Assembly: GCA_031296915.1 (NCBI GenBank)
Contig: JAVDPC010000001.1
Location: 62,001 to 126,000 of the forward strand
Length of the DNA: 64,000 bases
Source of the DNA: Cerasicoccus frondis
GTDB lineage: Bacteria; Verrucomicrobiota; Verrucomicrobiia; Opitutales; Cerasicoccaceae
Direction of reading: 5' to 3'
Shown in pieces: positions 1 through 10,436 of the stretch (positions are counted from its first letter, which is position 1; every line of letters starts with the position of its first letter). Position numbers and translations under genes: made by a program. The notes under the pieces are model-generated. The model did no database searches, had not been told where the DNA came from, and saw nothing but the letters and a program-made list of their open reading frames with translations.

Positions 1-832
1 TATCCAAGGTGCCACGTGCGCTGGTGAGCGTTACCCGGATATCCGCCACCAACTCGCTGACATCTCCGTCCAGGTTGTTGATTAGCACCTGCAGGTCGTC
101 CAGTGTCTTATCGAGACTGGTAAAGGCTTTCTTCAGGTCAGGATTATCCGCTAAATCTTCAATTGACTTCAGGGTTTGCTTGGTTTGGTCGCTAATGCCC
201 TTGAAATCAACTTGGCCTATGCCGCGATCCAGTTTGTCCAAGGTCGCGTTGAGCTTGATGCCAAGTCCGCGAAAATCAATTTGCGATATCTGGTTCACCA
301 TCGAGGAGACCTTCTTGATGATCTCAGTGAGGCCCGATTGCAGCGTGGGAATTTCAAGATACTCTTCATCGAGACCACCCTCTTGTCGGTACCGAGGGGG
401 GGGAGCCGGGTTGACGTAATTCAATTCCACAAACAAAAGACCGGTTACAAAGCTGGCCTGCTGAAGCGTTCCGCGCAACCCGTCGTTCACCTGCCCTTTT
501 AACACCTCAGGGTCACCCAAATCGACATCCACGCCGAGATTCGTCCGTAAACGGCTCAAGTCGATTTCGATGATGACGGGTATGCTGTCGTCCGAGCTAT
601 CCTTTTGATTAAAGCGGATGAGGATGTCTTTAACCTGTCCGATCGGCACGCCCTTGAACTTAACGGGAGCGCCGATGGCCAAGCCATTGACCGAGTCGTC
701 AAAATAAAGGACGAACTCCGCCTGTTGCTTAAAGAAACTCCCTGAGCCAAACACCACCACCGCCGCAATCGCGAAAACGATAGCCGTGATAACGAATCCT
801 CCGATTACTGCCGGGTTAGCTTTCTTGCTCAT
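1..832 (-). CDS. MCE/MlaD-family lipid-transport protein (3' end outside window)
   Basis: Periplasmic substrate-binding subunit of an Mla-type ABC transporter, known in Gram-negatives to carry phospholipids between inner and outer membrane. Translating down from the ATG at 832 gives MSKKANPAVIGGFVITA, a single N-terminal membrane anchor (about residues 8-30), then the MCE domain with DDSVNGLAIGAPV and a following region rich in I/L heptads (about 140-270) as in the helical tail of MlaD proteins. 277 residues are visible and the frame is still open at base 1. It follows the ATPase gene by 67 bases on the same strand, so both are probably one operon. An 8-base G run (396-403) lies inside the gene but the frame stays intact. 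Family assignment is firm; the exact cargo is not known. Confidence 0.88.
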   Translation of the reverse strand, partial: MSKKANPAVIGGFVITAIVFAIAAVVVFGSGSFFKQQAEFVLYFDDSVNGLAIGAPVKFKGVPIGQVKDILIRFNQKDSSDDSIPVIIEIDLSRLRTNLGVDVDLGDPEVLKGQVNDGLRGTLQQASFVTGLLFVELNYVNPAPPPRYRQEGGLDEEYLEIPTLQSGLTEIIKKVSSMVNQISQIDFRGLGIKLNATLDKLDRGIGQVDFKGISDQTKQTLKSIEDLADNPDLKKAFTSLDKTLDDLQVLINNLDGDVSELVADIRVTLTSARGTLD

Positions 833-899
833 AGAAAGATGGATAGGTAATTAATGATCGTGCGTTGATTGGCAAAGATTTTCATGAAAAATATCTCAT

Positions 900-1676
900 C
901 TATACAGCGGCGCCCGAATTCTCCAGCTCCCCTCTCAGCAGGAAATTGCGAACCGTTTCAAATTCGCTGTGATCTCGCATCTCATTGGGATTTCCCACCT
1001 CAAGCTGATAGCGCGTTTTGGCGTCGAGGAAGATCGCGCGATCAGCGATGGCAAAGATGCTGGCCAGCTCATGCGTCACCACGACAAACGTGGCGCCCAG
1101 AGAGTCGCGCAACTCAAGGATCAAGTCGTCCAACAAACGTGAACTAATCGGGTCCAAGCCAGCAGATGGTTCGTCAAAAAACAAAACGTCCGGATCGAGC
1201 GCCATTGCGCGCGCCAGCCCTGCGCGCTTGCACATGCCGCCGGAAATCTCCGAAGGGTAGAAGTCTTCAAACCCGCGCAAACCAACGAGCGATAGCTTAT
1301 AACTGGCGACTTCGCGGATTTCTTTGGGCTTCAGATTCGTGTATTCGCCCAGAGGCAAACCCACATTTTCCGCCAACGTCATCGAACTCCAGAGAGCTCC
1401 CCCTTGGTAAGTCACGCCAAAGCCCTTGAGCATTTCTTTCTTCACATCATCATCGGCTGAGGTGAAGTTGGCGCCATCGTAGAAAATTTCTCCGCGTGCA
1501 GGTTCCTTGATGCCGATCAGGTGCTTGAGCAGCGTGCTCTTGCCACAGCCAGAACCACCCATGATGATGAACACCTCGCCTTTGTTGACCTCGAAGTTGA
1601 GATCGTTCATCACGACAAAGCTTCCATAAGCCATATCCAGATGCTCGACGCGTATCTTTGGTTCACCAGTAGCCAT
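900..1676 (-). CDS. ABC transporter ATP-binding protein, MlaF-like
   Basis: Cytoplasmic ATPase that should power the MCE lipid transporter encoded just downstream. 258 residues, normal for MlaF. Visible motifs: Walker A GGSGCGKST near residue 40, signature ISGGMCKRAGLARA, Walker B DVLFFDEPSAGLDP, and the H-switch VVVTHELA. The GGMCKR form of the signature and the FFDEPSAGLDP form of Walker B are typical of MlaF/Ttg2A rather than other ABC families. Start ATG at 1676 is followed immediately by the conserved beta strand KIRVEHLDMAYG. A permease gene (mlaE) would normally precede it, but the upstream neighbour is a divergent, unrelated gene, so the permease must lie downstream of mlaD beyond the window or elsewhere. 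Confidence 0.92.
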   Translation of the reverse strand: MATGEPKIRVEHLDMAYGSFVVMNDLNFEVNKGEVFIIMGGSGCGKSTLLKHLIGIKEPARGEIFYDGANFTSADDDVKKEMLKGFGVTYQGGALWSSMTLAENVGLPLGEYTNLKPKEIREVASYKLSLVGLRGFEDFYPSEISGGMCKRAGLARAMALDPDVLFFDEPSAGLDPISSRLLDDLILELRDSLGATFVVVTHELASIFAIADRAIFLDAKTRYQLEVGNPNEMRDHSEFETVRNFLLRGELENSGAAV

Positions 1677-1801
1677 AGCAGAACACGCTCAAACATCACC
1701 GTTAAGCCCTTGCAAGGCAAGGTTTTTGATGCGCAAATTGCCAGGACGCCCACATTACATCGACAAAGGGTGCAACATTCTCTTGGCTCAGGCTCGCCAA
1801 C

Positions 1802-2164
1802 ATGACCTACTGGAGTTACCACTTAATCTTCACCCTGCCGCTCGTGGCGGCGCTCTTCGCCTGGAACTGGCCTCGTTTGCGGCGGGCGCACTGGGTTTGC
1901 ATGGGGATCGTCTGCCTCGTTGCCTTTATCTTCACCACGCCCTGGGATAACTATGCGGTATGGCTTGGCGTATGGGGGTTTGGCGATGACGTCAGCCTGG
2001 GCTACCCTGCCAGTAGCATGGCCATTGGCCCGGAGAATCCACAAGGTCTAACCTGGCTGGGACATATCCCCTTCGAAGAGTATTCGTTTTTTGTCATCGA
2101 ATCGATCCTCGTCTGTTTATTGGTCGTGCGATTTTTACCAGCGCCAGGCAGTAAAGCTCAATGA
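1802..2164 (+). CDS. Lycopene cyclase domain protein (single CrtYc/CrtYd-type domain)
   Basis: Small integral membrane protein of 120 residues with three hydrophobic segments (about 4-18, 29-48, 95-112). The sequence TTPWDNYAVWLGVWGF and the later HIPFEEYSFFVIESILV are the hallmark blocks of the heterodimeric/fused lycopene cyclases of actinobacteria, archaea and fungi. In those enzymes two such domains act together to cyclise lycopene ends. Here only one domain is encoded and no second copy or other carotenoid gene is visible, so the partner must be elsewhere or the protein may work as a homodimer. It is divergent from mlaF with about 125 bases between starts. Confidence 0.8.
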   Translation: MTYWSYHLIFTLPLVAALFAWNWPRLRRAHWVCMGIVCLVAFIFTTPWDNYAVWLGVWGFGDDVSLGYPASSMAIGPENPQGLTWLGHIPFEEYSFFVIESILVCLLVVRFLPAPGSKAQ

Positions 2165-2328
2165 GCCACCAGTCGACTCCTTATTCTGAGAGAATTTTGT
2201 ATAAGTAAAACTACGCACCGTTAATTCAGTTCTACTGATTTCCAGCAGGGGCGCCTAACGCAATGATTCTAAGTTGACTTAGCCGTATGAGGTTCAGAAT
2301 CTTTTCTTATTGGCACAATACTGCCATT

Positions 2329-3408
2329 ATGAAAGCAATGAAACATCTACACCCATTCAACTTCAATAAGTCACGCCGCTTCTTTGCCGCTACTGCAGCG
2401 CTAGCCGCATCATCATCATCGGCCTTCGGTCTCATTAGCACACAAAGCCTATCCGTAAGCGCTGATGGACAATTCACCTACAGTAGCGGCTTGATCCACT
2501 ACTGGACTGGCAGCCAAGGCTACTCGACCTACGATGTCGCCACCGGCGTGACCAACACGATCGGCAAGCCAGATGGAGCATTGACGAATGGGTTTGGCGA
2601 TCCATTTGGCATATACGACTCGGCATCAGGCATGTTTTACGGAGCAACCTATTTGGACGGTGGCAACAGCTACATATACAGCTACAACACCTCGACCAGC
2701 ACTTGGAGCGACGGTGTGCAGATGACCAATGCCTACGGCGGCGCCACCTATAATAACACGCTGTACGTTAGCGGCTTGGGTGAACCTTGGAATGGTGGCT
2801 ATGGGCAGTCCACGTTCATTTTTGGCTTCAGTGAAGACGGCTTGCACGACGCGCTCATCGAGACTGGAGGCAACTCTTCCTACATGGCAATCGCACCCAA
2901 CGGAGACATATACTATGCAAGGTTCGATTACGCGATAGCCAGCAACAACATCCTCTATCGCTGGGATGCAGCTGACGTCGCCAACGTCTTCAACGACTTA
3001 GCCGGCGGGGCAGAAGACACCTTCCTCACACTAGCCAATGCCGAAGTTATTCTTCAGCTTCCAGGCACCAGCAATGGGGTCGCAGTTGATGATGCGGGTA
3101 ATGTATTTTTCACTACCAATGGTTCGTCTTCGATCCTGGGAATGGTGGATGACTCTTCTCCCGATGGCTATCAAACCATTGTGAGCAGCGCCGATGATGG
3201 CATCTATGGATGGTATGGCCCCATTTCAATCGAAGGTGATTTCACCGAGGGCGACCCACTCTACTTTTCACCCTATGGCTCGATAATCGAAGTCACCATG
3301 CAGGTGCCAGAACCTGCGCATTACGCACTGGTGGGCGGCTTATCGGTATTCGGATTGGTTTACTGCCGAAAGCGCAAGAAAAGTAGTGCTTCTGCTACTA
3401 GTATGTAG
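2329..3408 (+). CDS. Secreted PEP-CTERM protein, probably beta-propeller-like
   Basis: Exported protein of 359 residues. The N terminus (MKAMKHLHPF..., then RRFFAATAALAASSSSAFG) reads as a signal peptide. The C terminus VPEPAHYALVGGLSVFGLVY followed by CRKRKK is a classic PEP-CTERM sorting tail: PEP motif, one membrane segment, basic end. The middle has repeated short strands with D-G/N turns (SSYMAIAPNGDIYYAR, NGVAVDDAGNVFFTT) like a beta-propeller. In-frame ATGs are at 2287, 2329 and 2338; 2329 is preferred because a TTGACT -35-like box at 2274-2279 would put the transcription start after 2287. First gene of a three-gene operon. Function unknown; PEP-CTERM proteins are generally sorted to the envelope or matrix by exosortase. 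Confidence 0.8.
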   Translation: MKAMKHLHPFNFNKSRRFFAATAALAASSSSAFGLISTQSLSVSADGQFTYSSGLIHYWTGSQGYSTYDVATGVTNTIGKPDGALTNGFGDPFGIYDSASGMFYGATYLDGGNSYIYSYNTSTSTWSDGVQMTNAYGGATYNNTLYVSGLGEPWNGGYGQSTFIFGFSEDGLHDALIETGGNSSYMAIAPNGDIYYARFDYAIASNNILYRWDAADVANVFNDLAGGAEDTFLTLANAEVILQLPGTSNGVAVDDAGNVFFTTNGSSSILGMVDDSSPDGYQTIVSSADDGIYGWYGPISIEGDFTEGDPLYFSPYGSIIEVTMQVPEPAHYALVGGLSVFGLVYCRKRKKSSASATSM

Positions 3409-3418
3409 GACGATAGAA

Positions 3419-4753
3419 ATGGTTAACGTGATGCAGACCTTTTATCACATAGTCTTGTTTATAGGGTTGGGCGCGCCTTTGGCGGCTCAGCCCTATTCGC
3501 TTGGGCTTGACGACAACAGCAACCCATACGATGCGCCGATACCAGGCTTCACTGGGCCTGGAGGTGAAGGCAAGGTCGACCTGCCGGGCTATGAAAACCC
3601 AAATGGTGAAACCTACGTGAATCCAATTTTCCTGAACTGGGCGGACGATGTGGTCAACTACTCCCCCGCCCTCGGCACGCACACCGACGGCACAACCGTC
3701 GTGGATCCGTTTTGGCAATTTTCAGGCGAAACACTGGGCCCCGTGACGGGCGACAATTTCGCCATCGCATCCCTGGGAGATCTCGACGCCGAGGCCATTA
3801 GCGCTAATTTTGAACCGGGCTCCTTGATCGTGAGCTTTAGCGAGCCGATCCGGGATTTCACTGGGGCCGATTTCGCTGTCTTTGAAAACGGATTCATCTC
3901 CAACTATAATACTGGCGGTACTGGTATTGGCGGCGTGTGGGCGGAACTGGCTTACGTCGAAGTATCCAGTAATGGCGTAGATTTCGCCCGTTTCCCCAGT
4001 GTCTCGCTAACGGAGTCAGCCGTCGGCGCCTACGGAACCATCGATGCGCGAAACGTCTATAACCTAGCAGGCAAGCATGTAAATGCCTATGGCAATAGCT
4101 GGGGCACGCCGTTTGACTTGTCCGAGCTCGCCGATCACGAGCTAGTCGCCGAAGGCAAGTTGGATATCAATGCGATCACCCATATTAAGTTGGTGGACGT
4201 GCCCGGCAGCGGTGATTTCCTCGATAGCTTGGGCAACCCGATCTACGATGGCTGGGTGACTTGGGGGAGCGGTGGCGCAGACATCGAGGCCCTCGGCGCC
4301 ATTGGCCAAGCATTGACCTATGATGAGTGGAACGACGGCCGCGGACTCATCGCCAGCGAAGACCCCGACGGTGACGGTTGGAACAATTTTGCTGAATACG
4401 CCTTCCGGCTTGATCCCGAAACAACCGATGGCTATGCCGTTACGCGAATCGAGCAAGCTGAAGATGGCGTCCTCCACTTTGTTTTCCCACGTGACGAACG
4501 AAACGCAGACGTCATCTATGTCGTTGAAACTCAACTGGCGAATCTCGATGCAGAGAGCTGGATTGAAGCCGCTCGCTTTGGCCCGTTGACTGCTGTGAAT
4601 TTCGACGACACCGTGATTGCAGCTTACCAAACGATCAACCAGTCCCCGCAAGCCAGTCTTGGGGTCTTACAAGATGTTTACCTGGAAGTCGTGATGCCTG
4701 GAGCTGGTGCAGGCGGGCGCTTCTTCCGACTCAAATTGGAGCCAATTGAATGA
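3419..4753 (+). CDS. Secreted protein with FAVFENGF-type domain and calcium-loop tail
   Basis: 444-residue exported protein; signal peptide MQTFYHIVLFIGLGAPLAAQ. The start at 3419 is supported by AGGA at 3407-3410, eight bases upstream, which overlaps the stop codon of the previous gene, so the two are coupled. Central domain contains IASLGDLDAEAI, GADFAVFENGF, AYVEVSSNGVDFARF and GTPFDLSEL. From memory, proteins with this pattern occur as surface proteins in Bacteroidota and Verrucomicrobiota, some beside TonB receptors of the cobalamin (BtuB) type; no such receptor or riboswitch is here. The region DEDPDGDGWNNFAEYAFRLDP-like (about residue 325-350) is a calcium-loop linker common in this phylum, followed by a beta-rich C-terminal domain. 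Precise function unknown. Confidence 0.7.
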   Translation: MVNVMQTFYHIVLFIGLGAPLAAQPYSLGLDDNSNPYDAPIPGFTGPGGEGKVDLPGYENPNGETYVNPIFLNWADDVVNYSPALGTHTDGTTVVDPFWQFSGETLGPVTGDNFAIASLGDLDAEAISANFEPGSLIVSFSEPIRDFTGADFAVFENGFISNYNTGGTGIGGVWAELAYVEVSSNGVDFARFPSVSLTESAVGAYGTIDARNVYNLAGKHVNAYGNSWGTPFDLSELADHELVAEGKLDINAITHIKLVDVPGSGDFLDSLGNPIYDGWVTWGSGGADIEALGAIGQALTYDEWNDGRGLIASEDPDGDGWNNFAEYAFRLDPETTDGYAVTRIEQAEDGVLHFVFPRDERNADVIYVVETQLANLDAESWIEAARFGPLTAVNFDDTVIAAYQTINQSPQASLGVLQDVYLEVVMPGAGAGGRFFRLKLEPIE

Positions 4754-5577
4754 CGTCCCGACGCCAACCGGCCTTTACCCTGATTGAGCTGCTGACATCC
4801 GTAGCGGTGATTGGCATACTATCTGGATTGGTGGCCATGGCCGTAGGCGAGGCGCGTTTTGCCGCGCAGAAAACAGAGTCGGCCAGCAATATTCGTGAGC
4901 TTGCCTCCGCAAATTTACTCTACGCCAATGATAATGGAAGCTTTGCGCCCAATGCAGATTTCCGTGATGTAGTTCACTGGCATGGCAAGCGATATGGAAG
5001 CAAGTTTGATGGAACTGACGGTTATTTAAGCCCTTATCTTGACGGAGGCCAAGTGCGCATCTGCCCGGTCTTTGCCGACATTTTGGAAGCGAGCGCGGGC
5101 GATCATTTTGACGAAGGCACTGGCGGTTACGGCTACAATGCCACCTACTATGGCGCGCGCGCCGATCTCTGGAACGCCCCCGTCGCAGTCGGCGCAAGCC
5201 GCGACGATTACATTCCCTGGTATTGCCGTGGAAACCTGCCGTCCCGAATCGAAAACGCCACGAACACGGTCATGTTTACTTCCACCGCGATTGTCAAAGG
5301 CGGCGGTGTCGTGGAAACCGGCAACGCTGTGCCCTACCGACATTTGCAAAACGGCAATCTCGGCGAAATCGCCACCCCAACCTGCCATTTTCGCTTTCGC
5401 GGCCAGGCAATCGTGGCTTGGGGCGATGGGCACGTCACCTTCGAGGAACAAAATGATGTTTCAACTGAACACAATGTCTATTCGGACGATAACTCCCCAC
5501 ATAGCGTTGGTTGGTTCGGTGACATTGATTGGAACGGCCCATGGAACCCCAATTCCGACCTCCAACGCGCCTATTAG
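4750..5577 (+). CDS. Prepilin-type N-terminal cleavage/methylation protein (pseudopilin-like)
   Basis: 275 residues beginning MTSRRQPAFTLIELL, the type IV prepilin signal: cleavage before F10, E at mature position 5, then a hydrophobic helix to about residue 32. The remainder (NIRELASANLLYANDNGSF, DGYLSPYLDGGQVRICP, GHVTFEEQ) matches the large group of single-domain prepilin-like proteins abundant in Verrucomicrobiota and Planctomycetota, often annotated DUF1559/H-X9-DG. Its ATG overlaps the stop of the previous gene (ATGA, 4750-4753), so translation is coupled. The stop codon TAG lies in a 16-base sequence identical to the end of the repeat element at 34.9 kb. Probably exported to or through a pilus/type II-like machine together with its two operon partners. 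Confidence 0.85.
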   Translation: MTSRRQPAFTLIELLTSVAVIGILSGLVAMAVGEARFAAQKTESASNIRELASANLLYANDNGSFAPNADFRDVVHWHGKRYGSKFDGTDGYLSPYLDGGQVRICPVFADILEASAGDHFDEGTGGYGYNATYYGARADLWNAPVAVGASRDDYIPWYCRGNLPSRIENATNTVMFTSTAIVKGGGVVETGNAVPYRHLQNGNLGEIATPTCHFRFRGQAIVAWGDGHVTFEEQNDVSTEHNVYSDDNSPHSVGWFGDIDWNGPWNPNSDLQRAY

Positions 5578-5603
5578 AGCACTTTTCATCCAATACAGCT
5601 GCT

Positions 5604-5634
5604 GCTTCGGTTGGCGCAATGATCCAACCGAAGC
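5604..5634. terminator. Hairpin between convergent genes
   Basis: Perfect 11-bp inverted repeat GCTTCGGTTGG / CCAACCGAAGC with a 9-base loop, between the end of the pseudopilin gene and the end of thiC. No long U tract on either side, but its position between two convergent stop codons suits a bidirectional terminator. Confidence 0.65.
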
Positions 5635-5698
5635 CTGCCTCACAGCCATTTTGCGCAGCAAAATCTTTCGATGCAACCGGACGTTGCCGGGACGCTGC

Positions 5699-7831
<2,133 letters not shown>

Positions 7832-7860
7832 TCAACTAACAGAACTAGGCAATGGAAAAA

Positions 7861-7965
7861 TCAGCCTGGCATCAACGCCAGTAAGATAACCGCGATTACA
7901 GCCAAAGCAATGCCTTGGAGGATGTATGGCGTTACTCGTTCACTGCCTTTATCACTATCTTGCAT
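7861..7965 (-). CDS. Putative 34-residue single-span membrane protein
   Basis: Short open frame starting MQDSDKGSERVTP followed by one hydrophobic helix (YILQGIALAVIAVILLALM) and ending PG. A polar N terminus followed by a single strongly apolar span is what a real small membrane protein looks like, and random sequence rarely gives it. It lies on the thiC strand, 47 bases upstream of the TPP riboswitch. AGG sits just before the ATG but too close to be a good ribosome site. Function unknown; no family recognised. Confidence 0.45.
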   Translation of the reverse strand: MQDSDKGSERVTPYILQGIALAVIAVILLALMPG

Positions 7966-8045
7966 ACCTATTTAATCGGCTTTTCCCCGTTAAATTAAAG
8001 GGGAATTTCCATTGTGCAGTAAAAACTTTACGCCACACTAACGGT

Positions 8046-8492
8046 ATGAGCGCATCCATTACCTTTCAGAAGAAAGTCGAATTCAGTGAAACCGATATGG
8101 CTGGCATTGCGCATTTTACGAATTTCTTCTGCTGGATGGAGGCCGCCGAAGCTGAACTGTTCGAGTCCCTGGGCGCGCCAATGATTGAGAGCGAGAACGG
8201 CGTCACGGCCGGCTGGCCGCGCGTTCGCGTGAGCGCAGAGTTTCATGCACCCGTGCATTTTCGAGACATTGTCGAGGTGCAACTCACGGTTAAGCAGGTA
8301 AAAATCCGCGCTGTGGAGTATGCTTTCCGCATTTATCGCCTAGGGGAAGATGCGCCAGTCCATGTCGCCACGGCCTCAATGACCACCGTTTTCGCTAAAC
8401 GAAACCCAGATACCGGCGCCATCGAATCGGCAGAAATCTCCCCCGAGCTCGCCAAAGCATTGGTCGAGCTGGCCGAAGCGGTTGATCAGTAA
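8046..8492 (+). CDS. Acyl-CoA thioesterase, 4HBT hotdog fold
   Basis: 148 residues. The opening KVEFSETDMAGIAHFTNFFCWMEAAEAELFESLG carries the hotdog thioesterase signature: D-M-A-G-I-A-H-F-T-N with the aspartate expected to be catalytic in 4-hydroxybenzoyl-CoA-type enzymes, followed by the long central helix. WPRVRVSAEFHAPVHFRDIVEVQL forms the beta sheet. ATG at 8046 chosen because the family starts a few residues before the first strand; the open frame upstream (from 7926) has no conserved content. Substrate unknown. Its 3' end overlaps the convergent glycosylphosphotransferase gene by 7 bases. Confidence 0.82.
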   Translation: MSASITFQKKVEFSETDMAGIAHFTNFFCWMEAAEAELFESLGAPMIESENGVTAGWPRVRVSAEFHAPVHFRDIVEVQLTVKQVKIRAVEYAFRIYRLGEDAPVHVATASMTTVFAKRNPDTGAIESAEISPELAKALVELAEAVDQ

Positions 8493-9889
8493 GCTTTCTC
8501 GTCGGGATGGAGCAGAATCCTGCACGTCTGGGCCATGATTTCCAAATCCAGCCAGAGTGACCACTCCGTGATGTACTCCAGGTCGTATTGCACCCGGTCG
8601 CGAATCATGTCCGGTTGGGTAATTTCTCCCCGAAAGCCGTTACACTGCGCCAGTCCAGTGATGCCTGGCTTCACGAAATGGCGCTGAGGGTAGATGCGGA
8701 CCGCTTCGCCAAATAGCTTGTCATGTTGCGGCAAATGCGGGCGGGGGCCGACAATGCTCATCTCGCCCTTGAATACGTTCCAAAATTGCGGCAACTCATC
8801 CAAGCTGGTCCGCCGAAGAAATTGGCCAAACGCAAAAACGCGCGGGTCTCCCCTGCTGGCCTGGCGCGCTTCATCGTCGTTTTTCACATGCATGCTGCGA
8901 AATTTATAGATCGTGAAAATGGTCTTATTGTAGCCGCGACGCTCCTGGCGGAAAAAGACGGAGCCCGGCGACTCCTTACGCTGACGACTGCGCACCCATA
9001 AGATCAGTGGCGGCAGGATGAGGAGCAGGACCGGCGTCGCGATGATCAGATCCAGCGCACGCTTCACTATGCGGTTAAAGGGATTCTCCAGCGGTTCTTC
9101 GCGGGGAATGAAAAAAGTGTGCGGCCCGTCCTTGACCGAGGTCAACGGCTGCTCGAAGAATTCGGCCCAGGGATTGTAAATGAGCACCTGACAGCCCTGC
9201 TCTTCCGCCACACCCATGATTTTTTGGACCCAGAGTTTGGACTGCTTGGTCTCCAATAGGATTAGCTGATTCACGTAATACTTCGAGACCAGCTCCTCCA
9301 ATTGCCCAACATTACCCACAAAGCCCTCGGCGACTTCCGCACTTGGCTCCACCGCAGTGTCCACCAGGCCGATTAGCTCAACACCCAGTGATTTCTTCCC
9401 CTCAATCCACTCGCTCATGCGGTCAAAGTTCTGCCTGCTGCCCACCACGAGGCAGCGGCGCGTGTTGCCACGCTTAAACAGAAGCTGAGAGATGATGCGC
9501 GGAAGCATAGAATTGAGCGCAAACAGCAGCAAGTAACTGAAAACGAGGTAGGCGCCTACGAAGATACGGGAAATCCCCTTGTCTTTCGTTGCGAAAATAA
9601 TGCCAAACATCATGACCAGCAACACGGCCGTTTGCAGATTCGTCACTTGAAATATCCGCGCCTGATGTCGGCGGAACAATCCAGGCGCCAACAGCGTGTA
9701 GAACTGGAAAAAAATAATGCCGCTGGCGGTAATCCCCATCAAGTAGAGCGGGAAGTTAATCAGCTCATAGTTATAGCGTTCCGTATATTCGACGCCAATA
9801 ACTGCCTGGCAGACGAACAGCGCATTAAGCACCGCGATTACCACGCATCCATGGAGTGTCAATAGTCCCTGAGAGCGACGATCAATCAT
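8486..9889 (-). CDS. Polyprenyl glycosylphosphotransferase (exopolysaccharide priming enzyme)
   Basis: Integral membrane enzyme of 467 residues that transfers a sugar phosphate to undecaprenyl phosphate to begin a polysaccharide repeat unit. N-terminal half has four or five membrane segments and a soluble nucleotide-sugar-binding-like domain (KRGNTRRCLVVGSRQ). C-terminal catalytic domain starts at KRALDLIIATPVLLLILPP, followed by FFRQERRGYN, FTIYKFRSMH, LRRTSLDELPQFWNV and GEMSIVGPRPHLP, all typical of the bacterial sugar transferase (WcaJ/WbaP) family. No other polysaccharide genes adjoin it. Confidence 0.9.
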   Translation of the reverse strand: MIDRRSQGLLTLHGCVVIAVLNALFVCQAVIGVEYTERYNYELINFPLYLMGITASGIIFFQFYTLLAPGLFRRHQARIFQVTNLQTAVLLVMMFGIIFATKDKGISRIFVGAYLVFSYLLLFALNSMLPRIISQLLFKRGNTRRCLVVGSRQNFDRMSEWIEGKKSLGVELIGLVDTAVEPSAEVAEGFVGNVGQLEELVSKYYVNQLILLETKQSKLWVQKIMGVAEEQGCQVLIYNPWAEFFEQPLTSVKDGPHTFFIPREEPLENPFNRIVKRALDLIIATPVLLLILPPLILWVRSRQRKESPGSVFFRQERRGYNKTIFTIYKFRSMHVKNDDEARQASRGDPRVFAFGQFLRRTSLDELPQFWNVFKGEMSIVGPRPHLPQHDKLFGEAVRIYPQRHFVKPGITGLAQCNGFRGEITQPDMIRDRVQYDLEYITEWSLWLDLEIMAQTCRILLHPDEKAY

Positions 9890-9941
9890 AGAAACTATAC
9901 CCTAACGTAGGAGTCAGTTTACACAAGGCAACCGGTAAAAT

Positions 9942-10385
9942 TCACTGCAATTTCAGAATGAACCATGCATTTACGACTGTCCAACCGTAGATCGCCGCCA
10001 GCATGGCAAACAACAAGTTAAAGCCATAATTCCCATAGCGGAATAACGTCCGTTGCTTAACGATTGGACCAATGTCGTAATAAGTCAGCGCAATGACTGT
10101 TCGAATACCCCAATAGAGTGTCAACAGACCCGCCAACGCAGCGCCCAAGCGGGGTTCTTGCAAAAAAGCGTCTGCAAATAAGATGGTGATGGCGCCAAAG
10201 AAGAAATTCAAGGCTTGGATGTAGCGGCTGTAGGTGTGCGCAATTTGCTGATTCAGCCTAGTCGGCATCGCGGCAATGCCTGCATCCCAATACAGAATGC
10301 GGCGCACCCATTCATAGATCAGGGCGATGAAGATTTGCCCCGTTCCCGCGACATAAAGCAAATTTGTGGTCAGTGTCGTATTCAT
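9942..10385 (-). CDS. Small four-helix membrane protein of unknown function
   Basis: 147 residues with hydrophobic segments at about 9-28, 56-74, 80-100 and 122-143. A conserved-looking HTYSRYIQALNFFFG segment precedes the second helix. No family recognised. Last gene of the minus-strand group that begins at 11856: it lies 51 bases after the DUF2071 gene. It may be in the regulon of the GbsR/MarR-type regulator at 12.1-12.6 kb if the group is transcribed as one unit. Confidence 0.7.
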   Translation of the reverse strand: MNTTLTTNLLYVAGTGQIFIALIYEWVRRILYWDAGIAAMPTRLNQQIAHTYSRYIQALNFFFGAITILFADAFLQEPRLGAALAGLLTLYWGIRTVIALTYYDIGPIVKQRTLFRYGNYGFNLLFAMLAAIYGWTVVNAWFILKLQ

Positions 10386-10436
10386 GGTTCTTCGGTGTTA
10401 TGCAAAGCTTAGTTCAGTTGTTTTTATCTAACAAAG

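Noticed and set aside
2165..2328. Possible cobalamin riboswitch upstream of the secreted-protein operon
   Set aside because: Looked for because of the protein types; the conserved cobalamin box and core helices are not present.
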